Shown in pieces: positions 15,949 through 24,887 of a stretch of DNA of 64,000 nucleotides. Where the stretch lies: contig NZ_JYMR01000039.1 in NCBI RefSeq assembly GCF_000938255.1, forward strand, positions 62,001 to 126,000, given 5' to 3'. Numbering within the stretch: position 1 is the first letter of the stretch; each line of letters begins with the position of its first letter. A model generated the notes under the pieces. It did not search any database. It had not been told where the DNA came from and saw nothing but the letters and a program-made list of their open reading frames with translations. Source of the DNA: Bradyrhizobium sp. LTSP849. GTDB taxonomy: Bacteria; Pseudomonadota; Alphaproteobacteria; Rhizobiales; Xanthobacteraceae. The translations under genes were made by a program, and so were the position numbers.

Positions 15949-16061
15949 GGCGCGTCCTATCCCTGAAAATCTCTTGCTTGGTCCCGACTATGAATTAACG
16001 CGGGCCAAGCTACAATCCATCAAAATAAGCGATCAGCTTTTGCGAATCGAGAAAGGTCGAA

Positions 16062-16946
16062 ATGGACATCCTGGTGAACCTTCAGGCCTTCCTCGCCACC
16101 GCCGATGCGGCCGGCTTTTCCGCCGCTGCGCGAAAACTGAATGTTTCGACCTCGGTCGTGGCCAAGCGCGTGACGCAGCTGGAGGCGCGGATCGGCACGC
16201 CACTGTTTCACCGCTCGACCCGGCAATTGCGGCTGACCGACGCCGGCCAGCGCTATGTGCATCGCGCGCGCGGCGTCGTCACAGATGCCACCGATCTGCT
16301 CTCGCGCATGGGCGAGAAGGGCCACGACCTCGTCGATCATCTCCGCATCAAGGCGCCGACTTCGCTGACCGTGGCGCGGCTTGCCGATGCCTTCAGCGCC
16401 TTCCAGACCCAGAACCCGCGGCTGAAGCTCGAGATCGTGCTGATCGATCGCCCGGTCGATCCGGTGACCGAGGGCTTCGACATCGCCATCGGCGCCTTCC
16501 CTCACTCCTTCGGCGGTGTCGTCGACGAGCCCTTGTGCGTGTTGAAGCGGCTGCTGTGCGCCTCGCCCGCCTATCTGGAGAAGCACGGCACGCCAAAGCA
16601 TCCGCGCGATCTCGTCGAGCACCGCTGCCTCAGCTTCCTGCCGACCGGCCCCGAATGGATCTTTGACGGGCCACGCGGCCGCATCAGCATCCAGGTCAGC
16701 CCGCTGCTCTCCTCCAACGAAGGACATGTGTTGGCGCGCAGCGCGATCGCCGGCAACGGCATCGCGCTGATGTCACATTATCTCGTGGCCGATGCTTTGC
16801 GCGACGGCACGCTGAAGCCCGTGCTGCGCGATTTTCCAATTCCGGAATTGTGGGTGAAGGCCGCCATCCCCGAGCGGCGGCGCAACGCGGCCGCGGTGCA
16901 AGCGCTGCTGACACTGCTCAAGACGTCACTCGCATCGTCGCTGTAA
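16062..16946 (+). CDS. LysR-family transcriptional regulator
   Basis: The 294-residue protein has the N-terminal LysR helix-turn-helix (FSAAARKLNVSTSVVAKRV, then LEARIGTPLFHRSTRQL) and a C-terminal effector-binding domain ending with a YLVADALRDGTL strand. Its position, divergent from the FAD oxidoreductase-importer unit, makes it the likely activator of that unit. The recognition helix branch (VAKRVTQLE) is the CrgA/DsdC-like type common near catabolic genes. Confidence 0.88.
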   Translation: MDILVNLQAFLATADAAGFSAAARKLNVSTSVVAKRVTQLEARIGTPLFHRSTRQLRLTDAGQRYVHRARGVVTDATDLLSRMGEKGHDLVDHLRIKAPTSLTVARLADAFSAFQTQNPRLKLEIVLIDRPVDPVTEGFDIAIGAFPHSFGGVVDEPLCVLKRLLCASPAYLEKHGTPKHPRDLVEHRCLSFLPTGPEWIFDGPRGRISIQVSPLLSSNEGHVLARSAIAGNGIALMSHYLVADALRDGTLKPVLRDFPIPELWVKAAIPERRRNAAAVQALLTLLKTSLASSL

Positions 16947-16956
16947 GGCTTGTCGC

Positions 16957-17760
16957 TCAGCCTTTGCCACCACCCCAATTGCCCGCACGCTTCTCGGCGA
17001 ACGACGCCAGCCCTTCCGCCGCCTCCGCACTCTGCCGCTTCAGCGAATGCAGCTGTACGAGCCGCCCATAGGCCGCATCATCCACGGCCATCCCGCCGAA
17101 CGAGCTTTCCAGTGCAAGCCGCTTGGTCTCGTCCATCGCCTCCGGCCCATTGGCAAGCAGCTGCTCGACCACTTTCGCGCCGGCGGCCTCCAGCTCGGCG
17201 AGCGGCACCACCTCATGCACGAGGCCGATGCGGCGGGCGTCCTCCGCGCCAAAGCGTTCGCCGGTCAGCGCGTAACGGCGGACTTGCCGTACACTAATGG
17301 CGTCGCAGAGCTGCGGAATGATGATCGCGGCGGTCAGGCCCCAGCGTACCTCGGTGATCGAGAACAGGGCGTTGTCGGCCGCAATCACGACGTCGCATGC
17401 CGCAATCACGCCGGTGCCGCCGCCAAAACAGCCGCCCTGCACCAGCGCCACCGTCGGGATCGGCAAGGTATTGAGCCGCTGCACCGCCTCGAAGGTCGCC
17501 CGGGACGCCGCCTCGTTGGCATCAGTCGATTGCGGCCGCACGCCGTTGATCCATTTGAGGTCGGCGCCGGCCTGAAAATGCTTGCCGTTGCCCCTGAGCA
17601 CCACAACGCGGAGATTGGGCTTTTGGCCGAGTTCATCCATCGCCGCGAGCACGCCGGCGATCAGCGCACCGTCATAGGCGTTGTTGACCTCCGGCCGGTT
17701 CAACGTGACGGTCGCGACACCACGTGCGTCGAGGGTCCACAGGACGGGGCTGGCGGTCAT
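16957..17760 (-). CDS. enoyl-CoA hydratase/isomerase family protein
   Basis: The 267-residue crotonase-fold protein has the oxyanion-hole segment HFQAGADLKWING and the second conserved block GGCFGGGTGVIAACDVVIA with the following ITEVRWGL. It resembles methylglutaconyl- or isohexenylglutaconyl-CoA hydratases in overall pattern, but specificity is not resolved. The start at 17760 is preceded by GGAGGAT at 6 bp, so it is preferred over ATGs at 17784. It converges with lysR (10 bp between stops) and is divergent from the ketopantoate-reductase-like gene. Confidence 0.82.
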   Translation of the reverse strand: MTASPVLWTLDARGVATVTLNRPEVNNAYDGALIAGVLAAMDELGQKPNLRVVVLRGNGKHFQAGADLKWINGVRPQSTDANEAASRATFEAVQRLNTLPIPTVALVQGGCFGGGTGVIAACDVVIAADNALFSITEVRWGLTAAIIIPQLCDAISVRQVRRYALTGERFGAEDARRIGLVHEVVPLAELEAAGAKVVEQLLANGPEAMDETKRLALESSFGGMAVDDAAYGRLVQLHSLKRQSAEAAEGLASFAEKRAGNWGGGKG

Positions 17761-17919
17761 CGGCGATCCTCCGGTCATACTCATTGCCGCGCACTATGGC
17801 CGAGGCCACTGAACTTGATCCATATCTTTCCGGCGTGGGGCGGCCGCGCCCATCGCATGGCGGGTTGTGCCATGGTGGCGCCGGGCGGCAGCCAGGGAAT
17901 TAGGGACGGGACACTACAT

Positions 17920-18894
17920 ATGCGTATCTGCATCTTCGGCTCCGGCGCTGTCGGAAGCCATCTCGCGGTCAGGCTCGCGCGCGCCGGCCACGAGGTCTCG
18001 TGCGTGATGCGGGGAGCACATCTCGAGGCGGTCCGCGCCAACGGCCTCAAGCTCCGCGTCGGCGAATCCGAGGTAAGCGCCAAGGTGAACGCCACCGGCG
18101 ACCCGGCCCAGCTCGGTCCGCAGGACGTGGTGATCTCTACGCTGAAGGCCACCGCGCTTCAGGGGCTGGTTTCCAGCATAAAGCCGCTGCTGCAAGACGA
18201 CACCGCGATCGTGTTTGCGCAAAACGGCATTCCCTGGTGGTACGGGATCGGCCTGCCGCCACGACACCCGACGCCCCCTGACATATCGTTCCTCGATCCG
18301 GGCGGGCGCCTGCGCGCCTGCATCCCGAAGGAACGGATCATCGGCGGCGTGATCTTCTCCTCCAACGAGGTGGTCGCGCCCGGCGTGGTGCAGAACCTGA
18401 CGCCGGACCGCAACCGCCTGCTGATCGGCGAATGCGACGACCGCAATTGCGAGCGCATCACAAAGCTTCGCGGCGTCCTGAATGACGCGCGGCTGGAATC
18501 GCCGCCGGTCGCCGAGATCCGCGAGGCGATCTGGTCAAAGCTGCTGACCAACATGTCGCTGTCGGTGCTGTGCCTGCTCACCGGCCAAACCGCGCGCGGC
18601 GTGCGCGACGACGCCGCCTTTGCCGAAGTGATTCCGCGCATGCTCAACGAGGCCAACGACATCGCGCAGCACTTCATCCCCGAGGTCAAGCGCGTGACCC
18701 GCAGCGGCCCTGCCCCCAACCACAAACCATCGCTGCTCCAGGATTACGAGCTCGGCCGCGCCATGGAGATCGACGTGCTGGTGAGGGCGCCCGCTGCGTT
18801 TGCGCGCACCGCCGGCCTGTCGACGCCGACGCTCGACCTGATCGCCGCGCTCGCGATCCAGAAAGCGCGCGACAAGGGACTTTATTCCGCGTGA
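17920..18894 (+). CDS. ketopantoate reductase family protein (PanE/ApbA-like), 1
   Basis: The 324-residue protein has the NADPH motif IFGSGAVGSHLAVRLA at residues 4-19, a central KATALQGLVSSIKPLL region, AQNGIPWW, and the catalytic-Lys segment IWSKLLTNMSLSVLCLL. The C-terminal helical domain ends KPSLLQDYELGRAMEID, as in PanE. PanE reduces 2-dehydropantoate to pantoate. Paralogues act on other 2-oxo acids. The window holds a second family member at 45507-46511, so neither can be named as the pantothenate enzyme with certainty. The ATG at 17920 follows AGGGACGGG. Confidence 0.8.
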   Translation: MRICIFGSGAVGSHLAVRLARAGHEVSCVMRGAHLEAVRANGLKLRVGESEVSAKVNATGDPAQLGPQDVVISTLKATALQGLVSSIKPLLQDDTAIVFAQNGIPWWYGIGLPPRHPTPPDISFLDPGGRLRACIPKERIIGGVIFSSNEVVAPGVVQNLTPDRNRLLIGECDDRNCERITKLRGVLNDARLESPPVAEIREAIWSKLLTNMSLSVLCLLTGQTARGVRDDAAFAEVIPRMLNEANDIAQHFIPEVKRVTRSGPAPNHKPSLLQDYELGRAMEIDVLVRAPAAFARTAGLSTPTLDLIAALAIQKARDKGLYSA

Positions 18895-18897
18895 ATT

Positions 18898-19581
18898 TCA
18901 GACGAGTTCGTCGATCCAGGCGGTGAGCGCGTCGAGCACCTCGGCGAGGGCCTCTTCGTTGGTGCGGCCTGACTTTTTGAGCACCGCGAAGGAGTGATCG
19001 CCGCCAGCGATCTCGTGCAGCGTCGCCTTCGTCCCGAGCGCCGCGATCACAGGCTTGAGGAGGCCGAGATCGGCAAGCCCGTCGCGCGTGCCTTGCAGGA
19101 ACAGCATGGGGATATCGACATGCGCGAGATGCTCGGCGCGTTCCGTCGACGGCTTTTTGTCGGCATGCAGGGGAAAGCCGAGGAAGGCGAGCCCTTTTAC
19201 ACCCGGCAGCGGCGCCTTGGATTGCGCCTGCGACGTCATGCGTCCGCCAAAGGACTTGCCTCCGGCGACGAGCTTCAATCCGGGACACAATCGCGCCGCC
19301 TCCTCGACCGCCGCGCGGATCGTGGCGTGCGCGACAGCCGGCGCGTCGGGACGCCCCTGTTTCTTTTCCATGTAAGAGAAATTGAAGCGGAACGTGGCGA
19401 TGCCGCGCTCTGCGAGTCCCTCCGCAATCTTGTCCATGGAGGCATGCCGCATTCCTGCGCCGGCACCATGCGCCAGAACGTAGCAGGCGCGCGCATTGTC
19501 AGGCTGCATCAGGATCGCCGAGACCGTGCCGATGCGCTCGATGTCGAGCTTGAGCTCTTGAGTTTTGACAGCCACAATCAA
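18898..19581 (-). CDS. alpha/beta-hydrolase-fold protein (KANL3/Tex30-like)
   Basis: The 227-residue protein has VLAHGAGAGMRHASMD, TFRFNFSYME, the nucleophile-elbow-like VAGGKSFGGRM with Ser, an acid in LFLQGTRDGLADL and the terminal His in AGGDHSFAVL, which is the KANL3/Tex30-like arrangement. Activity is unknown. The start is drawn at a TTG (19581) with GGGAT just upstream; a GTG six bases inside is possible. It converges with the upstream reductase, with 3 bp between the genes. Confidence 0.78.
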   Translation of the reverse strand: MIVAVKTQELKLDIERIGTVSAILMQPDNARACYVLAHGAGAGMRHASMDKIAEGLAERGIATFRFNFSYMEKKQGRPDAPAVAHATIRAAVEEAARLCPGLKLVAGGKSFGGRMTSQAQSKAPLPGVKGLAFLGFPLHADKKPSTERAEHLAHVDIPMLFLQGTRDGLADLGLLKPVIAALGTKATLHEIAGGDHSFAVLKKSGRTNEEALAEVLDALTAWIDELV

Positions 19582-19700
19582 TCATCCCGACAGACGCCAC
19601 TCCGGCCGCCTTGGTAGCGTCACCGGCGCAGCCTGAAAACACAATAATTGCCACGGCCGGCTGGCCTACCAAGCTGGCAACCGCATCAACCGAGGTGATC

Positions 19701-20846
19701 ATGTCCTATCGCTCCTCCTGGATGACCGAAGAGCTCGATGTCTTCCGCGACCAGTTCCGCAAATATCTCGCCAAGGACCTGGCGCCCCATGCCGAAACAT
19801 GGCGCGAGCAGAAGATGGTCGACCGCTTCGCCTGGCGCGGGCTCGGCGAGATGGGCGCACTGCTGACCAGCGTGCCGGAGGAATATGGCGGGTTAGGCGC
19901 GACTTTCGCCTATGAGGCGGCGGTGCTGGAAGATCTCGAGAGCACGGTGCCGGAAATGACAACCGGCGTCTCCGTGCACAGCGCCATCGTCGCCCACTAC
20001 ATCCTCAACTACGGCTCGGAGGAGCAGAAGAAGCGCTGGCTGCCGAAGATGGCGTCGGGCGAGATAGTCGGCGCCATCGCCATGACCGAACCCGGCACCG
20101 GCTCGGATCTGCAAGCGGTGAAGACCACGGCCAAGAAACAGGGCAATTCCTACGTCATCAACGGCCAGAAAACCTTCATCACCAACGGCCAGGCCGCGGA
20201 TCTCGTCATCGTCGTGGCCCGCACCGGCGATGTCGGCGCCAAGGGCATCTCGCTGATCGCGGTCGAGACTGCGGACGCGGACGGCTACAAGCGCGGGCGC
20301 AACCTCGACAAGATCGGCCTGCATGCCTCAGATACGTCGGAGCTGTTCTTCGACAATGTCACCGTGCCTCCGGAAAACCTGCTCGGCAAGGAAGAAGGCC
20401 AGGGCTTTGCCCAGCTGATGCAGCAATTGCCGCAGGAGCGGCTGTCGCTCGCGGTCGGCGCCGTCGCCTCGATGGAGCGCGCGATCAAACTCACCACCGA
20501 GTACACCAAGGAACGAAAGGCCTTCGGCAAGCCGCTGCTGGACTTTCAAAACACCGCCTTCACGCTCGCCGAGCGCAAGACCGAAGCGATGATCGCGCGC
20601 GTCTTCGTCGACTGGTGCATCGAGCGCCTGATCGCAAAAGACCTCGACACCGTCACCGCCTCGATGGCGAAATACTGGTGCTCCGACAAGCAGGTCCAGA
20701 CCGCCGACGAATGCCTCCAGTTGTTCGGCGGCTACGGCTACATGCAAGAATATCCGATCTCGCGCATCTTCATCGATTCCCGCATCCAGAAGATCTATGG
20801 CGGCACCAACGAGATCATGAAGCTGTTGATTGCGAGGTCGCTGTGA
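19701..20846 (+). CDS. acyl-CoA dehydrogenase
   Basis: The 381-residue flavoenzyme has AMTEPGTGSDLQAVKTTA and GQKTFITNGQAADLVIVVART (FAD and substrate sites), QLPQERLSLAVGAVA, and the C-terminal LFGGYGYMQEYPISR and IYGGTNEIMKLLIARSL. The residue at the medium-chain Glu position is Gly (YGGTNE), so the base is probably the Glu in PQERL, as in long-chain and isovaleryl-CoA enzymes. It introduces the alpha,beta double bond and passes electrons to ETF. The start at 19701 is preceded by CGAGGTGATC. It is monocistronic, ending in a family A repeat. Confidence 0.9.
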   Translation: MSYRSSWMTEELDVFRDQFRKYLAKDLAPHAETWREQKMVDRFAWRGLGEMGALLTSVPEEYGGLGATFAYEAAVLEDLESTVPEMTTGVSVHSAIVAHYILNYGSEEQKKRWLPKMASGEIVGAIAMTEPGTGSDLQAVKTTAKKQGNSYVINGQKTFITNGQAADLVIVVARTGDVGAKGISLIAVETADADGYKRGRNLDKIGLHASDTSELFFDNVTVPPENLLGKEEGQGFAQLMQQLPQERLSLAVGAVASMERAIKLTTEYTKERKAFGKPLLDFQNTAFTLAERKTEAMIARVFVDWCIERLIAKDLDTVTASMAKYWCSDKQVQTADECLQLFGGYGYMQEYPISRIFIDSRIQKIYGGTNEIMKLLIARSL

Positions 20847-20902
20847 GGCGCTTTACCTCAGGCGAAAGGCGCTTGAGGCAATATTGCTTCCACGAAAGCA
20901 CT

Positions 20903-21029
20903 GTCGTCCCGGCGAAGGCCGGGACCCATAACCACAGGGAGAAGTTTGGCCAAGACTAGTGGTTCGGTACTCCTATCTTTCGCGATTGATAGATCACGCG
21001 GTATGGGTCCCGGCCTTCGCCGGGACGAC
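20903..21029. repeat. dispersed palindromic repeat, family A copy 2 (intact)
   Basis: Perfect 27-bp inverted arms at 20903-20929 and 21003-21029 (GTCGTCCCGGCGAAGG... and its complement) surround 73 bp of unrelated sequence. It lies between convergent acyl-CoA dehydrogenase and AraC genes. Confidence 0.88.
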
Positions 21030-21081
21030 GAGCGGACATCGGGGCGACGGCGTTGCCACAAGCCGTTTCACGCAATCTCCC

Positions 21082-22062
21082 TCACCGGCTGCGCCAATCC
21101 CGCGGCCGGCAGCCGAAGCGCTGCTTGAAGCGCCGCGCGAAGTGGGAGAGATCGGAAAAGCCCCAATCGAACGCGATCGCGCCGATCCCGCGGGCGTCCA
21201 GGGCCGGATCCTTCAGATCGGCCGCCGCGCCCACGAGGCGGCGATCCATCACATAGTCCGAAAACGTTGTGCCGGAGCGCTCGAACAGCTTGTGGACATA
21301 GCGCTCGCTGATGCCGACGGCGCCGGCGACCGCCGCGACCGTCAGTCCCGGCTCGCGCAGCCGCTCGTGAATGGCGCGGCGCAGCGCCAGCACGGTGGCG
21401 TCCGCGAAGCTTGCGGCTTCCGACGTCTGCGCCCGCGAGCGGCGCGACAGGCTGAGCGCAACGAGATCGAGCAGCACGTCGAACAGCCGAACGCTATCCT
21501 CTTCCGCCATCCGCAACGCGCCGGCGTTCAGGGAGCGCGCCGTCTCGACGATGAGATGACCGACATAAGGATCGTCGGACACGCGCTCGGCCCTGAAATC
21601 GAATGACGGCGGCAGCCGATCGCGCAAGGCACGCGAGGGCACCCAGAACGAAGCGACCTCCAGCGTCGGACCGCGATCATGCAACAGTGTCACCTCGCGG
21701 TCGCTGTCGACGATGCCGACCTGGCCCCGCGACAGGCTGACTTCGCGCCCATCCTGGAGCATGCGGCAGCGCCCCGCGAGCTTGAAGTTGAGATAGAAGC
21801 AGCTCTCGCGCGACGCCGCGATATCGGCACGCGAACGATTGACGGTGTGCTCGGGAAACATCACCCGGTTGATCGCGCCGGCGCCCAGCCCGATCGTCTC
21901 CACCTTGGCCGGGAAGCGTGACGTCGTCGCCGATTCCGGCGTCAGGTTCATGAAGGCCTGGCAGATCGCCTCACGGTAATAAGAAAACTGTTCGTCCGGC
22001 CGCGTCTCCGCGGTGTTCCAGATGACGTACCGCGGCCGGCTTGTGGGATTGACCTGCTCCAT
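21082..22062 (-). CDS. AraC-family transcriptional regulator
   Basis: The 326-residue protein has an N-terminal cupin-like sensor half (FYLNFKLAGRCRMLQDGREV) and a C-terminal double helix-turn-helix: LTVAAVAGAVGISERYVHKL and AIAFDWGFSDLSHFARRFKQ, ending FGCRPRDWR. It belongs to the AraC branch with the AraC_binding_2 type sensor. The ATG at 22062 (MEQVNPTSRP) lies at the edge of an array of CGGTTCAC repeats, which are likely its own binding sites. It is divergent from an alpha/beta hydrolase gene that it probably controls. Confidence 0.88.
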   Translation of the reverse strand: MEQVNPTSRPRYVIWNTAETRPDEQFSYYREAICQAFMNLTPESATTSRFPAKVETIGLGAGAINRVMFPEHTVNRSRADIAASRESCFYLNFKLAGRCRMLQDGREVSLSRGQVGIVDSDREVTLLHDRGPTLEVASFWVPSRALRDRLPPSFDFRAERVSDDPYVGHLIVETARSLNAGALRMAEEDSVRLFDVLLDLVALSLSRRSRAQTSEAASFADATVLALRRAIHERLREPGLTVAAVAGAVGISERYVHKLFERSGTTFSDYVMDRRLVGAAADLKDPALDARGIGAIAFDWGFSDLSHFARRFKQRFGCRPRDWRSR

Positions 22063-22125
22063 CGGTTCACTCCGAGACCAATCCGGTTCACTCCCAGCCA
22101 AGCGGCAAATGGCCAGCCGGTTCAC
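22063..22125. promoter_or_regulatory. CGGTTCAC direct repeats between araC and hydrolase genes
   Basis: CGGTTCAC occurs in the same orientation at 22063-22070, 22084-22091 and 22118-22125. The first two extend to CGGTTCACTCC and are 21 bp apart, two helical turns, the spacing used by AraC-type half-sites. The third is 34 bp further. Confidence 0.6.
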
Positions 22126-22220
22126 ACTTCGCACAACAAGAATTGTCCGCCGCGCCTCGCGAGCGCCGCAAAGGACCCAATTCATGCCGATCTAACCACA
22201 TCCTGCGGAGGAGCCACAAC

Positions 22221-22946
22221 ATGTCGACCTACGTTCTCGTTCACGGCGCCTGGCACACCGGCGCCGAGCTTGAGCCGGTCGCGGCACCGATCCGCGCCGC
22301 CGGCCATCAGGTCTACCTCCCGACGATCAGCGGCAATCGCCCGGGCGACGCCAAGACCACGGGGCTGAAGGAAGCGATCCAGTCGATCGCCGACTATCTC
22401 GCCGAGAACAATCTGACGGATGTGATCCTGCTCGGCCATTCCTATGGCGGCATGGTCATCACTGGCGTCGCCGACCTTGTGCCTGAGCGCATCCGCCGCC
22501 TCGTCTACTGGAACGCCTTCGTCCCCAACAATGGCGAGTCGCTCAACGACATGGTGCCGCCGCACTATATCGGGCTGTTCGACATGATCGCGGCCGAGCG
22601 CGGCGATGGTTCGGTGGTGCTGCCTTTCCCGATCTGGCGCGAGGCCTTCATCAACGATGCCGATCTCGAGACGGCGCAGCGCGCCTATGACATCCTCAAT
22701 CCGCATCCGCTGAAGACCTTCAGCGACAAGATCGCACTCAAGGCCAACCCGGCCGAGACGCCGCTCGCTAAATCCTACATCAACTGCACCGAAGATACCG
22801 CGCTGCCGCACAGCTACGCCTGGCATCCGCGGCTCTCCGAGAAGCTCGGCCTATTCCGCCTGGTGCAGGTGGCGGGAAGCCATGAGCTGTGCTTCTCCAA
22901 TCCGGCACGCCTTGCCAAGGCGATCATGGAGGCGGGGCGAGACTGA
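22221..22946 (+). CDS. alpha/beta hydrolase (esterase/hydroxynitrile-lyase-like)
   Basis: The 241-residue protein begins YVLVHGAWHTGAELEPV, has the nucleophile elbow LGHSYGGMVITG (Ser near residue 81) and a terminal VAGSHELCFSNP with the catalytic His. This is the small salicylate/methyl-esterase-like branch of the alpha/beta hydrolases. It has GGAGGAG 7 bp before the ATG. It is divergent from the AraC gene, from which a set of direct repeats separates it, suggesting activation by that regulator. Substrate unknown. Confidence 0.85.
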   Translation: MSTYVLVHGAWHTGAELEPVAAPIRAAGHQVYLPTISGNRPGDAKTTGLKEAIQSIADYLAENNLTDVILLGHSYGGMVITGVADLVPERIRRLVYWNAFVPNNGESLNDMVPPHYIGLFDMIAAERGDGSVVLPFPIWREAFINDADLETAQRAYDILNPHPLKTFSDKIALKANPAETPLAKSYINCTEDTALPHSYAWHPRLSEKLGLFRLVQVAGSHELCFSNPARLAKAIMEAGRD

Positions 22947-22988
22947 CCGCCGCATCCGAAGCTTCGATCGCGCGGTCGCTGTCGTCAG

Positions 22989-23873
22989 CTATCTCATCCG
23001 CTTGTCGGCAGCGACAAAGTCGATAAAGGTCCTCACCTTCGCGGAGAGATATTTGCGGCTGGGATAGACCGCGAACAGGCGACCTTCGAAGATGATGTCG
23101 TCGGGCAGGATGAGCACGAGACGTCCGGCAGCGATGTCCTCAGTGACCAGCCATTTCGGCAGGAAGGCGAGACCCATGCCTTCCAGCGCGGCCATGTGCA
23201 GCAACGTTTCGTTGCCGCTGCGCAGGACTGGTTTGAGCTTGACGGTCTCGACGGTACCATTCCTGTTTAGGGAGAGGCTCTCTCCCGGATAAAGCGCATA
23301 GTGCAAAAAGGCCTGACCGGCGAGGTCGGCCGGCTTGGTCGGATGCCCGACACGATCGAGATAGGCGGGTGCGGCGACCATGTAGAAGGCGACCTTGGTG
23401 ATCGGCCGCGCGATCAACGCCTCGTCGGGCGCGCCGGTTGCGCGCAGCGCGAGATCGAATCCCTCCTCGACCAGATTGACCAGACGCCCGCTGAGATCGA
23501 CGTCCAGACACACCTCCGGGTAGCGCGCCTGATAATCGGCCAGCACCCCCGCGAACATCGCGTTCGCCATCCACACCGGCGCGGTCAGCCGCAGCGTGCC
23601 GCGCGGAACGACGGTCGCCTTGCTGACGGCGGCTTCGACCTCGTCGAGCGAATCCAGCATCTGGCGCGCCTGCTCGAAATACAGCGTGCCGCTCTCGCTC
23701 AGGCTGACGCGGCGGCTGGTCCGGTTGAGCAATCGCGTGCCCAGCCGCTTCTCGAGCTGCATCACGTGCTTGCTCGCCATCGCCGGCGAGATGCGCAGGC
23801 GCTCCGCCGCGGCCGCAAAGCTCTTCAGCTCGGCGACCAGGCAAAACACCCTCATGCTGACCAGGGAGTCCAT
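22989..23873 (-). CDS. LysR-family transcriptional regulator
   Basis: The 294-residue protein has the LysR DNA-binding domain (FAAAAERLRISPAMASKHVM, then LEKRLGTRLLNRTSRRVSL) and the effector domain of the CrgA/DmlR subgroup (FHYALYPGES-like, here FLHYALYPGESL). It starts 104 bp from the divergent DoxX gene, so it is the likely regulator of the DoxX-DsrE-TlpA unit. Confidence 0.88.
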   Translation of the reverse strand: MDSLVSMRVFCLVAELKSFAAAAERLRISPAMASKHVMQLEKRLGTRLLNRTSRRVSLSESGTLYFEQARQMLDSLDEVEAAVSKATVVPRGTLRLTAPVWMANAMFAGVLADYQARYPEVCLDVDLSGRLVNLVEEGFDLALRATGAPDEALIARPITKVAFYMVAAPAYLDRVGHPTKPADLAGQAFLHYALYPGESLSLNRNGTVETVKLKPVLRSGNETLLHMAALEGMGLAFLPKWLVTEDIAAGRLVLILPDDIIFEGRLFAVYPSRKYLSAKVRTFIDFVAADKRMR

Positions 23874-23977
23874 AAGATCATCAACATCCAGGAAAGGAAC
23901 CTATCCCAGAAGACATAATGATCAAAAATGGAGAAACTATCAAATGGTGGCAACCCCTCGTTCCACGGAGAACCACC

Positions 23978-24406
23978 ATGTCGACCACTGCCCTTGAAAC
24001 CGCCGCCCCGGGCCGGACCCTTCGCATCGGCCTCTGGGTCGCACAAGGTCTGATCTTCTTCGTGTTCACCTTCGCGGGGCTGGTCAAGCTGCTGACGCCG
24101 ATTCCGCAGCTTGCCGCGATGATGCCGTGGACGGGCGAGCACTCCGAAGCCTTCGTTCGAATCATCGGGCTGATCGATCTCGCCGGCGGGATCGGCATCC
24201 TGCTGCCGGCGCTGACGCGCATCCTGCCGCGGTTGACGGTGCTGGCAGCGCTGGGCTGTACGGTGTTGCAGGTGTTTGCGATCGTCTTCCATGTCTCGCG
24301 CGGCGAGGCTGTCGTCACGCCGCTCAATTTGGTCCTGCTCGCGCTCGCCGTCTTCGTGTTGTGGGGACGTGGTCGCAAGGCGCCGATCGCGCCACGGCAA
24401 CTCTGA
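23978..24406 (+). CDS. DoxX-family membrane protein
   Basis: The 142-residue protein has four hydrophobic segments (WVAQGLIFFVFTFAGLVKLL, then near residues 65-82, 88-107 and 114-130) and the DoxX hallmark in the first and second helices (FAGLVKLL; LIDLAGGIGILLPAL). DoxX-type proteins are inner-membrane proteins linked to quinone, thiosulfate and thiol redox in several bacteria. The ATG at 23978 follows CACGGAGAACCACC. An in-frame ATG at 23918 is less likely. The next gene starts 19 bp downstream. LysR is divergent. Confidence 0.82.
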   Translation: MSTTALETAAPGRTLRIGLWVAQGLIFFVFTFAGLVKLLTPIPQLAAMMPWTGEHSEAFVRIIGLIDLAGGIGILLPALTRILPRLTVLAALGCTVLQVFAIVFHVSRGEAVVTPLNLVLLALAVFVLWGRGRKAPIAPRQL

Positions 24407-24425
24407 CCGGCAGGGCGCTGCCGCC

Positions 24426-24887
24426 ATGCACTCTCTCAATGGATGGTCTCGCAGGGGCCTGCTCGCCGGTGCCACGATCCTCACGGCAGGCGGCCCCGCC
24501 ACCGCCAAGGACGATCGTCTCGTCGACGGCGTCGTAATCCTGATCGACAGCAACGAGCCCTATGTGATGGGACACGCAATCAGCTACTCGGCCAATCTTG
24601 CAAAGCACTTTGCCGACAAGGGCGCGAAATTGTTGATCGAGGTCGTCGCCAACGGCAAGGGCATCGAAGTGTTTCGCGCGGACAAGACCACGCTGATCGA
24701 GCCGCTCGCGACACTGCGTCAGTCGCTGCCAAATCTCACCTACAGCATGTGCGCATCGTCAAAGGCGATCGCGGAAGCCAGGGAACAGGTCTCGATCCCG
24801 CTGATATCAGGCGCGAGCCTCGTCCCCTTCGGCATCGGGCGGGTTGTCGATCTGCAACTGAAGGGCTGGGCCTATATCCATGCGTGA
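24426..24887 (+). CDS. exported DsrE-like protein with Tat-type signal
   Basis: The 153-residue protein starts MHSLNGWSRRGLLAGATILT, a twin-arginine-type leader, with cleavage likely after PATA (residue 27). The mature part follows the DsrE/DsrF-like fold pattern: strand GVVILIDSNEPY, helix SYSANLAKHFADKGAKLLIE, and LTYSMCASSKAIAE with the only cysteine (Cys109) at the position where DsrE-like proteins carry sulfur. It probably acts in the periplasm. It overlaps the following thioredoxin-like gene by 8 bp. Family assignment is by pattern only. Confidence 0.7.
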   Translation: MHSLNGWSRRGLLAGATILTAGGPATAKDDRLVDGVVILIDSNEPYVMGHAISYSANLAKHFADKGAKLLIEVVANGKGIEVFRADKTTLIEPLATLRQSLPNLTYSMCASSKAIAEAREQVSIPLISGASLVPFGIGRVVDLQLKGWAYIHA

